Assembly (NCBI RefSeq): GCF_026898115.1
Contig: NZ_CP114036.1
Span: forward strand, 3,782,001 to 3,846,000
DNA from: Streptomyces sp. S465
GTDB taxonomy: Bacteria; Actinomycetota; Actinomycetes; Streptomycetales; Streptomycetaceae
Reading direction: 5' to 3'
DNA: 64,000 bases
Position numbers and translations under genes: made by a program. Positions 17,207-25,646 of the stretch are shown here, in pieces. Within the stretch, counting starts at the first letter, position 1; each line of letters starts with the position of its first letter. The notes under the pieces were generated by a model, which was not told the origin of the DNA, did no database searches, and worked only from the letters and a program-made list of their open reading frames with translations.

Positions 17207-17600
17207 CGGCGACCGCACCTGGGTGGCCCCGGACACCGTCCGGCCCTGGGTACGCCCGGCGGCACGGGTGCGGCCCCGTTCCCTCTTGCCTCGTCGACAA
17301 CCGCGCCCCGGCGGCCCCGGACACCGCCCGGCCCCGGGTACGCCCGGCGACACAGGCACCGGGCCGGGGGTGGGAGCGCCCCCGCCCCCACCCGCCTCCT
17401 CGGCGACCGCACCCCGGTGGCCCCGGACACCGTCCGGCCCTGGGTAACGCCCGGCGGCACGGGTACACCCCCGCCCCCACCCGCCTCCTCGGCGACCGCA
17501 CCCCGGTGGCCCCGGACACCGTCCGGCCCTGGGTAACGCCCGGCGGCACGGGTACACCCCCGCCCCCACCCGCCTCCTCGGCGGCCAACACGGGTGGGGG
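17207..17600. repeat. Direct repeats of about 89 bp, four copies plus a partial fifth
   Basis: Copies begin with CGGCGACCGC-type sequence at 17207, 17295, 17401 and 17490. The last two are exact 89-bp duplicates, and a truncated fifth starts at 17579. Each copy contains the hairpin CCGGAC-ACC-GTCCGG or a variant of it. The array ends about 60 bp from the nnaR stop codon. Confidence 0.85.
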
Positions 17601-17659
17601 CGGCTCCGCGTCGAGGGTGGGCGGGGCGCGGGGCGACCGGAGCCGGGGCGGCCCGGGGG

Positions 17660-18826
17660 CTAGGTGTCGGCGTACTTCGTTTCGGCTGAGGGGTCGAGGG
17701 CCAGTCGGTAGCCGCGTTTGACCACGGTCTGGATGAGCTTGGGCGAGCCGAGTGCCGTGCGGAGCCGGGCCATCGCCGTTTCCACCGCGTGTTCGTCGCG
17801 TCCCCCGCCCGGCAGCGCGCGCAGCAGCTCGGAGCGGGCCACGACCCAGCCGGGGCGGCGGGCCAGCGCGCGCAGGAGTGCCATGCCGGCGGGTGGCACG
17901 GTGCGCAGCTCTCCGTCGACGACGACCGCGTGGCCGCGGATCTCCAGCCGTCGTCCGGCCACCGGCAACGGCCTGACCCGGCCGGGGAGTTCGGCGGTGA
18001 GCAGCTGGACGAGCGGGCCGAGACGGAACCGTTCGGGCTGGGCGGTGGGCACGTCGTGGGCCTCCAGTGGGAGGGCGGTGACCGGGCCGACGCAGGCGGG
18101 CAGCACGTCGTGGCGGAGCGCGTCCAGGAGTTCGGCGCGCATTCCGCGCCGTTCGGCCCGGTCCAGCAGGCTCGCGGCGGCGGGCGCGCTGGTGAAGGTG
18201 ACGGCGTCCAGGGCGCGGGCGACCGTGGCGTCCAGGAGCCGGTCGACGGGCCCGATGTCCTCCGGTGGCATCCAGCGGTAGACCGGCACCCCGACCACCT
18301 CCGCTCCCCCGGCGCGCAGCGACTCGACGAAGCCGGGCAGCGGTTCGCCGTGCAGCTGGACGGCGATGCGGCGGCCCTCGACGCCCTCCTCCAGCAGCCG
18401 GTCGAGCACCTCGGCCATCGATTCGGAGGCCGGGAACCACTCCTCGGTGAGCCCGGCGGCCCGGACCGCCCCGCGCACCTTGGGCCCGCGGGCCAGCAGT
18501 CGTACCCCGCGCAGCCGGTCGAGCAGTGCGTCGCCCAGCCCCCAGCCGTCGGCGGCCTCGATCCAGCCGCGGAAGCCGATGGCGGTGGTGGCGACCACGA
18601 CCTCCGGCGCGTCGTCGATCAACTGCTTGGTGGCCGCGAGGAGTTCGGAGTCGTCGGCCAGCGGCACGATCCGCAGCGCCGGAGCGTGCATCACCTCCGC
18701 GCCGCGGCGCCGCAGCAGGGCGCCGAGCTCATCGGCGCGCCGTGCCGCGGTGACACCCACGGTGAACCCGGCGAGAGGGCCGACGGACGCCTCGTCACCC
18801 GCGGCTCCGGTCTGTTCTCGGTGCAT
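17660..18826 (-). CDS. nnaR: NnaR-type regulator: uroporphyrinogen-III synthase domain plus winged helix
   Basis: 388 residues. A HemD-like domain (about 16-270, LAGFTVGVTAARRADELGA; LRGVRLLARGPKVRGA; AVTFTSAPAAASLL) is fused to an OmpR-type winged helix (about 290-385; VVVDGELRTVPPAGMALLRA; TVVKRGYRLALDP). Proteins of this layout are the actinobacterial nitrate/nitrite-assimilation regulator NnaR, which cooperates with GlnR. The neighbour is narK, as expected for NnaR. The ATG at 18826 (MHREQTG) has a GGGAC site; the longer open frame is rejected. About 160 bp separate it from narK on the same strand. Confidence 0.9.
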   Translation of the reverse strand: MHREQTGAAGDEASVGPLAGFTVGVTAARRADELGALLRRRGAEVMHAPALRIVPLADDSELLAATKQLIDDAPEVVVATTAIGFRGWIEAADGWGLGDALLDRLRGVRLLARGPKVRGAVRAAGLTEEWFPASESMAEVLDRLLEEGVEGRRIAVQLHGEPLPGFVESLRAGGAEVVGVPVYRWMPPEDIGPVDRLLDATVARALDAVTFTSAPAAASLLDRAERRGMRAELLDALRHDVLPACVGPVTALPLEAHDVPTAQPERFRLGPLVQLLTAELPGRVRPLPVAGRRLEIRGHAVVVDGELRTVPPAGMALLRALARRPGWVVARSELLRALPGGGRDEHAVETAMARLRTALGSPKLIQTVVKRGYRLALDPSAETKYADT

Positions 18827-18983
18827 GGCTCTGGTCCCGATCTCCCGATTCCCTCGCGTATGGGCGCCTCCGTTCCCCGCATCCTGTCGCCGTCCCGTGA
18901 CGGTGGCGGTTCGCGGAGGTTTCCCAGGTGTAACGGGGGGTACGGCCGGGGGCTTCCCCGGCCGACCGTACGCCCCCGGCCGC

Positions 18984-20381
18984 TCAGACGTCCGCGTAGG
19001 CGGGTTGCCGCTCCGAGTGCGGATCATGCGTGTCCGGCCCGGCGGCGGACGCCGGGGCCGGGCGGGCGCCGCGGAGGTATACGGCCCAGGTGATCGCGGA
19101 GCACACGGCGTAGAAGCCGAGGAAGGAGACGAAGGCGGGGGTGCCGGAGTGGGCGTTCAGGAACGACTCCCGGAAGGCGAGGTTGATGCCGAGCCCGCCG
19201 AGTGCGCCGACCGCCCCGATCAGCCCCATCGAGGCGCCCGACAGCCGCCGCCCGTACGATGCGGCCTCCTCGCCCGTCAGGCCGCGGGCGACGGCCTTCG
19301 CCTGGAAGATGCCGGGGATCATCTTGAACGTGGAGCCGTTGCCGAGCCCGCTGAGGACGAAGAGGGCGATGAAGCCGACGAGGAAGACGGACAGCGACTT
19401 CTGGGCGGAGGCGTAGACGACCACGAGGGTCGCGGCGGCCATGGCGGCGAAGTTCCACAGGGTGATCTTCGCGCCTCCGTGGGTGTCGGCGAGCCGGCCG
19501 CCGACGGGGCGGATGAGCGAGCCGAGCAGCGGGCCGATGAAGGTGAGCGAGGCGGCCTGGAGCGGGGTGCGGTCGAACTGGTTCTGGAGCACCAGTCCGA
19601 AGGCGAAGCTGTAGCCGATGAAGGAGCCGAAGGTGCCGATGTAGAGCACCGACATGATCCAGGTGTGGGCGTCCCGCGCCGCCTCCTTGGCCGCCCCGCC
19701 GTCGTTCCGCACCGGGGCCAGGTTGTCCATGAACAGCGCGGAGAGCGCCGCCGCGACCACGATCAGCGGGAGGTAGACGGCGAGCACGAGCCGCGGCTGG
19801 GCCGCCCCGGCGGTGCCGATCACCAGCAGCCCGATCAGCTGGATCACGGGCACGCCGACGTTGCCGCCGCCCGCGTTGAGCCCCAGCGCCCAGCCCTTCT
19901 TGCGCAGCGGGTAGAAGGAGTTGATGTTGGTCATGGAGGAGGCGAAGTTGCCGCCACCGACGCCGGTGAGCGCCGCGGCCACCATGAAGGTGGTGTAGGA
20001 GGTGCCGGGCTCCATCACCACGGCGGCGACGACGGCGGGTACGAGCAGCATCCCCGCGCTGATGATCGTCCAGTTGCGCCCGCCGAACGCGGCGACGGCG
20101 AAGGTGTACGGCACCCGCAGGATCCCGCCCACCAGGGTGGGCATCGCGACCAGGAAGAACTTCCCGGCCGGATCGACGCCGTACTCCGGCCCCATGAACA
20201 GGACCATCACCGACCACAGACTCCAGATGGAGAACCCGATGTGTTCGGAGAGGATGGAGAAGGCCAGGTTGCGGGTGGCGATCCGCTCCCCCTTCTCCCT
20301 CCAGAAGGTCTCGTCCTCCGGGTCCCACTGCTCGATCCAGCGGCCCCCCTTGCGTGCGGCGGTGGTGGTCGGGGCAGTCAT
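18984..20381 (-). CDS. narK: Nitrate/nitrite transporter (MFS, NarK family)
   Basis: 465 residues, about 12 hydrophobic segments, major-facilitator fold in the cell membrane. NarK features are NLAFSILSEHIGFSIWSLWS, a glycine-rich TGVGGGNFASSMTNINSFYP (nitrate signature) and a second KKGWALGLNAGGGNVGVPV. It moves nitrate in or exchanges nitrite for nitrate. The ATG at 20381 has a perfect GGAGG site. The nnaR gene downstream probably controls it. It diverges from the toxin-antitoxin-like pair at 20603. Confidence 0.94.
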   Translation of the reverse strand: MTAPTTTAARKGGRWIEQWDPEDETFWREKGERIATRNLAFSILSEHIGFSIWSLWSVMVLFMGPEYGVDPAGKFFLVAMPTLVGGILRVPYTFAVAAFGGRNWTIISAGMLLVPAVVAAVVMEPGTSYTTFMVAAALTGVGGGNFASSMTNINSFYPLRKKGWALGLNAGGGNVGVPVIQLIGLLVIGTAGAAQPRLVLAVYLPLIVVAAALSALFMDNLAPVRNDGGAAKEAARDAHTWIMSVLYIGTFGSFIGYSFAFGLVLQNQFDRTPLQAASLTFIGPLLGSLIRPVGGRLADTHGGAKITLWNFAAMAAATLVVVYASAQKSLSVFLVGFIALFVLSGLGNGSTFKMIPGIFQAKAVARGLTGEEAASYGRRLSGASMGLIGAVGALGGLGINLAFRESFLNAHSGTPAFVSFLGFYAVCSAITWAVYLRGARPAPASAAGPDTHDPHSERQPAYADV

Positions 20382-20602
20382 CACGCCTCCACAGTTCTCG
20401 GTGTCGCTGCCCGACGGTAGGGACCGGGCGTTACCGGGCTGTGGCGGCAGGTGACACGGACGAAACCTTGGTCTCACCCGGCGGAGGCGAGGGCGGTGAG
20501 GGGTGTCCCCCATGCGGTGGGGGAGGCTGATGCGTCCACTGTGTTGCACGGTTCCCGGTACGGTACGCGGTGCACCACCCGTCTGCCCCGCCGGAGGATC
20601 GC

Positions 20603-20971
20603 ATGAGCAGCCAGCCAGACCACCGGTACGACCCGGTGACCGTGCAACCGGCCAGTACGCCCGAGGCGCTGCGCGCGGCACTGGCGCAGGTCGCACCCGG
20701 GTCCCTGGCCACCTTCGACGCCGAGCGCGCGGACGCGGTACGGCAGGCCCGCGCCGATGTGAGCGCGGCCCCGCTGCGCCGCTTCACCCGGCAGTGGGCG
20801 GTCAATGTGGCGATCGCGCGCCACCCGGCGCGCGCTGCCCGGCTCCGCGAGCTGGAAGCGCTGGTCGCGGAGACGGACGACCTCGTCAAGGCCCGCGAGG
20901 CCGCCGCGGAGGTCGGCCGGATCCTGGACGCCGCGTTCGCCGAGGCCGGGGTGAAGCGAGGGCACGCGTGA
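20603..20971 (+). CDS. DUF6247 family protein, possible antitoxin
   Basis: 122 residues, Ala/Arg-rich, mostly helical. It shows the DUF6247 pattern: TPEALRAALAQVAPGSLATF, then PLRRFTRQWAVNVAIARHP and AARLRELEALVAETDD. The ATG at 20603 follows GGAGGATCGC. Its TGA overlaps the GTG of the next gene (20968-20971). The one-operon, overlapping, small-gene arrangement ahead of a RelE/ParE-like protein suggests an antitoxin; this is inference, since I see no classical DNA-binding motif. Confidence 0.72.
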   Translation: MSSQPDHRYDPVTVQPASTPEALRAALAQVAPGSLATFDAERADAVRQARADVSAAPLRRFTRQWAVNVAIARHPARAARLRELEALVAETDDLVKAREAAAEVGRILDAAFAEAGVKRGHA

Positions 20972-21252
20972 GTGACGCCTGGCGCTGGGAGTACGAGCCC
21001 GACGGGACGCATGTCGTCGGCGGGCTGCCCAGCCACGTGATCAGCGAGGTCGAGCGCCTCGCGCACGAACTGGTGGACCTCGCCACCATGGGCGTCGATG
21101 TCACCGACATCGGACAGGGTCCTCAGCCAGGCGTCCCGGGCGGACTGCGCCGCCTCGGCGTCGGCGGGGACGGCTGGCTGTATTTCCTGGCCATGCCGCG
21201 CCTGCGGCTCATCGTCGTCACCCGGGTCGTTCCGCCGTACGAAGATCTCTGA
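20968..21252 (+). CDS. Small RelE/ParE-like protein, possible toxin
   Basis: 94 residues. It starts at a GTG within the GTGA overlap with the upstream gene. The order is helix-rich N-terminus (PSHVISEVERLAHELVDLAT), then a beta-rich C-terminal half (GPQPGVPGGLRRLGVGG; GWLYFLAMPRLRLIVVTRVVPP). This resembles the compact fold of ParE/RelE mRNA interferases or gyrase toxins. Its 3' end overlaps the convergent LysR gene by 35 bp. Toxicity is inferred from fold pattern and gene pairing only. Confidence 0.68.
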   Translation: MSDAWRWEYEPDGTHVVGGLPSHVISEVERLAHELVDLATMGVDVTDIGQGPQPGVPGGLRRLGVGGDGWLYFLAMPRLRLIVVTRVVPPYEDL

Positions 21253-22216
21253 GCACCATGTCCGCCTCCGGACGCGGCAGCCAGTAGCCCGGTGGGCGGG
21301 TGAGCCAGTCGGTGGCGGCGAGCGTACGGGCCGCCGTGTGGAGGGCCGCCAGGCCGGGGTGGGTGAGTCCCTTGCGCCACAGGATGGAGACCGGTGAGAG
21401 CGGGACCGGCTCGGCGAGGGGGCGCAGCACCGTGCCGGGGAGGTGCGTGAACACCTCGCTGGCCAGCACCGACCAGCGGCGTTTGGTGACCACCCGGATG
21501 AACTCCGCGTCCCCCTCGATCTCCGGGAACGGCTCCGCCATCGCGATCCCCCGCCCCGCGAAGAGCTGGGCGGCCAGGTCCGTCCACTCGGTGGTGGTGT
21601 CGTTGCCCGCCGCCGCGTACAGGGTCTCGCCCGCGAGCGCGGACAGCGGGATGCGCGCGCAGCGGGCCAGCGCGTGGTCCTCGCGCAGGACCACGGCGAT
21701 GCGCTCGTAGCGGATCAGCCGGTGTTCCAGCCGGGCGAGTACGGCGGGGTCGAGGCCGTGGGCCCGGCCGAAGGAGACGTCGAGGCGGCCGGCGACGAGT
21801 TCGGCGGCGGCCCCGGCCAGTCCGCTGTGGAAGCGGGCCACCAGTTCGGTCTCGGGGCCCAGGCGTCGCCGCGCCTCCGCCAGCACCTGGCTTCCGGTGC
21901 TCACCGGGGCGCCGACGTCCACCAGCAGCGGGCGGCGCTCGGTTCCGCTGAAGGCCGCCGCCAGGTCGTCCTGGGCCGCCAGGACCCGCCGGGCGTACGG
22001 GAGCAGCCGCTCGCCCGCGGCCGTGAGGGCGACCTGGCGGGTGGTGCGGACGAAGAGTTCCGCGCCCAGTTCCCGCTCCAGGCGGCGGATGTCGCGGCTG
22101 AGGGCCTGCTGGGCGACGTAGAGGCGGGCGGCGGCACGGGTGAAGTGCAGTTCGTCGGCGACGGCGGTGAAGGCGCGCAGCAGGCGCGGTTCGAGGTCCC
22201 GGTTCACGTGGTCCAT
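21218..22216 (-). CDS. LysR-family transcriptional regulator
   Basis: 332 residues. The N-terminal winged helix reads LLRAFTAVADELHFTRAAAR and LYVAQQALSRDIRRLERELG, with the effector domain after residue 90. The ATG at 22216 (MDHVNRD) is in the gap to the divergent MFS gene, which it probably controls. An in-frame GTG at MNRDLEPR is an alternative start. The last 35 bp overlap the convergent small gene at 20968-21252. Confidence 0.88.
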   Translation of the reverse strand: MDHVNRDLEPRLLRAFTAVADELHFTRAAARLYVAQQALSRDIRRLERELGAELFVRTTRQVALTAAGERLLPYARRVLAAQDDLAAAFSGTERRPLLVDVGAPVSTGSQVLAEARRRLGPETELVARFHSGLAGAAAELVAGRLDVSFGRAHGLDPAVLARLEHRLIRYERIAVVLREDHALARCARIPLSALAGETLYAAAGNDTTTEWTDLAAQLFAGRGIAMAEPFPEIEGDAEFIRVVTKRRWSVLASEVFTHLPGTVLRPLAEPVPLSPVSILWRKGLTHPGLAALHTAARTLAATDWLTRPPGYWLPRPEADMVLRDLRTAERPG

Positions 22217-22310
22217 GGTCCACGGCGCCGACGCATTGACAACACGAGTGCGTGAATGGGTCCGGATCAGGTGTTGGACCGGTCCTGGGCGGGCCCGGGA
22301 CCGTGGTGTG

Positions 22311-23588
22311 GTGATCCTCTTCCTCGCCTCCCGGCCCGTCGTTCCCCGCCGCTCCGGCCCCCGCTCCGGGGCCGCGCCCGGCCCGCCGCGCCGCCGGTCG
22401 CCGTTCGCCCCGTACCGCCGGCTCTTCGCGGCGCCCGGTGCGCTCGCCTTCACGCTCGCGGCCTTCGTCGGCCGGTTGCCGGGCTCGATGCTCGGCGTCT
22501 CCACGGTGCTCATGGTCGCCACGGTGCGCGACTCGTACGCGCTCGCGGGCGCCGTCTCGGCGGCCGGGGTCGCGGTGACGGCGGTCGCGGGCCCGCTGCT
22601 GGGGCGGCTGGTCGACCGGTACGGGCAGGCCAGGGTGGCGGTCCCCGCCGTCGTCGTCTTCGTGGCCGGGTCAACCGCCATGGTGCTGTGCGTGCACCTG
22701 GGCGCCCCGGCCTGGACGCTGTTCTGCTGCGCGGCGGGCTCGTCCGGCGTGCCCAGCCTGGGTTCGATGACCCGCGCCCGGTGGGCCGCGCTGTACCGCG
22801 ACGACACGGCCGCCCGGCACACCGCCAACTCCTTCGAGCAGGTCGTCGACGAGGTCTGCTTCATGGCCGGGCCCGCGCTGGCCATGGTGCTGTGCACAAC
22901 GGTCCGCGCCGAGGCCGGGCTGAGCACGGCGGCGGTGCTGCTGCTCACCGGCACGCTGCTGTTCGCCGCCCAGCGCCGCACCGAACCGCCGCCGGAACCG
23001 CGTCCCGCCCGGGGCCGCGTCCTGCTCACCCCCGGTCTGCGGGTCATCCTGGTGACCTTCCTCGCGACCGGCGCCGTCTTCGGCTCGATGGAGGTGGCGA
23101 CGGTCGCCGCCGTCGGCTCGTACGGGGGCTCCGCGGCGAGCGGCGCCGTCCTCGCCCTCCAGGCGGCCGGCTCCTGCGTGGCCGGGCTGGTCTTCGGCGC
23201 GCTGCCGCCGCGCGGTACGGCCGCAGGGCGCCTGGTGACGGGCGTGGCGGCAATGGCCGTGGCCGTCCTCCCCCTGCTGACCGCGCACAGCCTGGCCACC
23301 CTGGCCCCGCTGCTCTTCGTGGCGGGCATGGCCACGGCCCCCACGATGATCACCGGTATGACCCTGGTCCACCGGCTGATCCCGGCCGCCCGCCTCAACG
23401 AGGGGATGACCACCGTCTACACCGGTCTGCTCATCGGCATCTCCACGGGCGCCGCGGCGGGCGGCTGGACGGTGGACCACCTGGGCCCCGACTCCGGCTA
23501 CCTCGCTCCGGCGACCGCGGCCGCCCTCGCCTTCGCGGTGGCCTGGGCGGGACGGGGCCGGCTGGGGGCCGCCCGTGAGGTGCCGTAG
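22311..23588 (+). CDS. MFS transporter, probable drug/solute exporter
   Basis: 425 residues from a GTG at 22311 (VILFLASRP), with GGGA nearby; a GTG three bases earlier is equivalent. About 12 membrane segments are present (GALAFTLAAFVGRLPGSMLG; VLMVATVRDSYALAGAVSAA). A motif-A-like LLGRLVDRYGQARV lies in the loop after the second segment. It is divergently transcribed from a LysR regulator 94 bp away, a classic efflux-and-regulator arrangement. The substrate is unknown. Confidence 0.85.
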   Translation: MILFLASRPVVPRRSGPRSGAAPGPPRRRSPFAPYRRLFAAPGALAFTLAAFVGRLPGSMLGVSTVLMVATVRDSYALAGAVSAAGVAVTAVAGPLLGRLVDRYGQARVAVPAVVVFVAGSTAMVLCVHLGAPAWTLFCCAAGSSGVPSLGSMTRARWAALYRDDTAARHTANSFEQVVDEVCFMAGPALAMVLCTTVRAEAGLSTAAVLLLTGTLLFAAQRRTEPPPEPRPARGRVLLTPGLRVILVTFLATGAVFGSMEVATVAAVGSYGGSAASGAVLALQAAGSCVAGLVFGALPPRGTAAGRLVTGVAAMAVAVLPLLTAHSLATLAPLLFVAGMATAPTMITGMTLVHRLIPAARLNEGMTTVYTGLLIGISTGAAAGGWTVDHLGPDSGYLAPATAAALAFAVAWAGRGRLGAAREVP

Positions 23589-23600
23589 CCGTGCCCGTCG

Positions 23601-24494
23601 TCAGGGGCGGGGCCGCGCCTCGTCAGGGACGGGCCGGGAACCGGGCCGCGCCGCGTCGGCCTCAGCCAGGAAGGGCCGGAGCAGCTTGAGGAGGGGGCCC
23701 GGTTGTTCCTCGGGGAGGAAGTGGCCGCTGTCCTCGATCACGGCGCCATGGGTGTGCGGGGCGGCCTGGCGGAGGCTGTCGAGGGGGGCCGGGCCACCGG
23801 CCCGGCCGCAGCCGACGGCCAGGGCGGGCATCGGCAGCGGGGTGCGGGCCAGGTCGGCGATGGCGGCGGTGTCGGCGGGCACGTTCCGGTAGTACGCGAA
23901 GCCGGTGGCCAGCCGCCCCGGCCGGGCGTAGCCGCGCAGGTAGGTGTCGACGTCGGCGGGGCCGATGGCCCCGCTCTCCATGGCGTGCCCGTAGAAGTGC
24001 TCCAGCAGGATCCGCTCCCGGCCCTCCGCCAGCTCCTCCGCGAGACCGGGCGCCGAGAAGAAGCCGAAGTGCCACAGCCCGGCGCGGGCGATCAGCTCGC
24101 TCAGCCCGAAGCCGTGCAGCGGCACGGCGAGCAGGGTGAAGCTGCGGACCTGGGCCGGGTGGGCGGCGGCCCATCCGTAGCCGATGGGGCCGCCCAGGTC
24201 GTGCCCGACCACATGGACCCGGCCCAGGCCCAGCTCGGCGCGCCAGGCGTCGAGGAGATCGGCCGCGATCCGGACCCCGGCACCGTGCGGGGAGGGGTCC
24301 GACTCGCCCAGGCCCGGCAGGTCCACCGCGAACACCTCGTGGTGGCGGGCGAGTTCGGGGATCACCTTGCGCCAGGCGTACCAGGTCTGCGGCCAGCCGT
24401 GGAGCAGTACGACGGGGGTACCCGACCCGGCCCGCACCCAGTGCAGCCGTACGCCGTCGATCGTCGTCCGGTGGTGCTCATACGTTTCGTCCAT
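23601..24494 (-). CDS. Alpha/beta hydrolase, epoxide-hydrolase-like
   Basis: 297 residues. The oxyanion motif is VVLLHGWPQTWYAW. The nucleophile elbow is VVGHDLGGP with Asp rather than Ser, the hallmark of epoxide hydrolases and haloalkane dehalogenases. The C-terminal catalytic His is in IEDSGHFLPEEQP. It is cytoplasmic. It diverges from a LysR-type regulator (24585), which is likely its controller. The ATG at 24494 is chosen from homology to MDETYEHHRTTIDG-type starts. The exact substrate cannot be told by sequence. Confidence 0.88.
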   Translation of the reverse strand: MDETYEHHRTTIDGVRLHWVRAGSGTPVVLLHGWPQTWYAWRKVIPELARHHEVFAVDLPGLGESDPSPHGAGVRIAADLLDAWRAELGLGRVHVVGHDLGGPIGYGWAAAHPAQVRSFTLLAVPLHGFGLSELIARAGLWHFGFFSAPGLAEELAEGRERILLEHFYGHAMESGAIGPADVDTYLRGYARPGRLATGFAYYRNVPADTAAIADLARTPLPMPALAVGCGRAGGPAPLDSLRQAAPHTHGAVIEDSGHFLPEEQPGPLLKLLRPFLAEADAARPGSRPVPDEARPRP

Positions 24495-24531
24495 GCCCGC
24501 AGTGGAGCACCGGGGCGGTGGCATTTTCCTG

Positions 24532-24544
24532 CTCGATATATGAG
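24532..24544. promoter_or_regulatory. Possible LysR-type binding site
   Basis: In the 90-bp divergent gap between hydrolase and LysR genes the palindrome CTCGATATATGAG contains a T-N9-A core. It is embedded in an unusually AT-rich stretch for this genome. This is where a LysR-family regulator would bind to control itself and the hydrolase. Confidence 0.4.
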
Positions 24545-24584
24545 TGGTAAACGGGTTATTCGCGATCACGTATAGGCTGGACTC

Positions 24585-25478
24585 ATGGAGCTGCGCCACC
24601 TCCGCTATGCGCTCGCCCTCTCCGAGCACGCCCACTTCGGCCGCGCCGCCGCCGCGCTGGGTATCCGGCAGCCCCCGCTGTCCCAGCAGATCAAGGCGCT
24701 GGAGACCGAGCTGGGCGTGCGGCTCTTCGACCGCACCGGGCACGGGGTGCGGCCCACCGCCGCGGGCGAGGCGTTCCTGGCGCGGGCCCGGCAGGTGCTG
24801 GACCATCTCGACCTCGCCGTACGGGACGCGGCCGACGCCGGCCGGGGCGAGACCGGTTCGCTCGCCATCGGCTTCCTCGGCACCGCGCTGGCCGCCGTGC
24901 TGCCCGAGGTGCTCACCGCGTTCCGGGCCCGCCGCCCGCAGGTCCGGCTGGAGCTGCGGGAACTCCCCAGCGCCCGGCAGATCGAGGCGCTGCTGGACGG
25001 CAGCCTGGACGCCGGTGTCATCTGCGGCCCGCCGCCCGCGTCCGCCCGCCGGCGGCTGAGCAGCCTCCCGCTGGGCCGGGAGAGCCTGGTGGCGGCGGTG
25101 CCGTCGGGGCATCCGCTGACCGGGGCCACGTCCGTGCCCGTACGGGCACTGGACAGCGAGCCGCTGATCCTCTCCTCCCGGCAGGCCGAGCCGGCCGCCG
25201 CCGATGTGGCGCTCGCCGTGTGCCGGGCCGCCGGGGTCGAGCCGAGGATCGCCCATGAGGCGCACAATCTGCACACCCTGCTGGGGCTGGTCGCCTGCGG
25301 GCTGGGGATCGGGATCGGACCGGCGGGGATGCGCCGCTTCCGGCATGTGGGGGTGACCCTGCTGCCGCTGGAGCCGGCCGCCGCCGGGCTGGAGTTCCAC
25401 CTGGCCCACCGGTTCGGTCCGGTGCCGAGCGTTCTGGGCGCCTTCCTCCGCACGGTGCGCCAGGTGCACCGGGGCTGA
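24585..25478 (+). CDS. LysR-family transcriptional regulator
   Basis: 297 residues. Canonical winged helix: MELRHLRYALALSEHAHFGR with AAAALGIRQPPLSQQIKALE. The effector-binding domain (about 90-295) begins GSLAIGFLGTALAAVLPEVL. It is divergent to the epoxide-hydrolase-like gene. It probably responds to a small aromatic or epoxide-derived molecule, but that is inference. Confidence 0.92.
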   Translation: MELRHLRYALALSEHAHFGRAAAALGIRQPPLSQQIKALETELGVRLFDRTGHGVRPTAAGEAFLARARQVLDHLDLAVRDAADAGRGETGSLAIGFLGTALAAVLPEVLTAFRARRPQVRLELRELPSARQIEALLDGSLDAGVICGPPPASARRRLSSLPLGRESLVAAVPSGHPLTGATSVPVRALDSEPLILSSRQAEPAAADVALAVCRAAGVEPRIAHEAHNLHTLLGLVACGLGIGIGPAGMRRFRHVGVTLLPLEPAAAGLEFHLAHRFGPVPSVLGAFLRTVRQVHRG

Positions 25479-25535
25479 GCCGGGAGCCCGGCTCCAGCCC
25501 CGCGGCCGGTCGCCCGTGCCCGTTCCCGCCCGTTT

Positions 25536-25598
25536 TGTCAACGCCATTGACATATCTCGACCACCCCTCGTATACCTCTCCCCATCGAAGCGCTTCGA
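25536..25598 (+). promoter_or_regulatory. Promoter and operator of the alpha-xyloside operon
   Basis: TTGACA (25547-25552), an 18-bp spacer and TATACC (25571-25576) form an unusually good sigma-70/HrdB-type promoter. A perfect 14-bp palindrome TCGAAGCGCTTCGA (25585-25598) falls across the expected start site, typical of a LacI-family operator. A second dyad, TGTCAA-N5-TTGACA (25536-25552), overlaps the -35 box. Repression by a LacI-type regulator, encoded elsewhere, is inferred. Confidence 0.7.
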
Positions 25599-25646
25599 CG
25601 AACGTTGCACGTGCGCCATTCCTTCCAACCCTCCCGGAGGCAGCGG

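Larger units (their letters stand above)
16936..17659. repeat. Intergenic region with an inverted-repeat element and about 89-bp tandem repeats
   Basis: No credible gene lies in these 724 bases; frames in all six phases are Gly/Pro/Arg shadows of repeats. The left part contains a 106-bp element bounded by 17-bp perfect inverted repeats (17075-17180). The right part is an array of four direct repeats (17207-17578) and the start of a fifth. The nnaR stop codon follows at 17660. Confidence 0.85.

Noticed and set aside
17207..17600. CRISPR array
   Set aside because: The repeats are directly adjacent with no unique spacers and no cas genes are near; they are tandem repeats.
16972..18440. 490-residue minus-strand frame across the repeat region and nnaR
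   Set aside because: Repetitive Gly/Arg/Pro composition, caused by 89-bp repeats; the nnaR frame is the supported gene.
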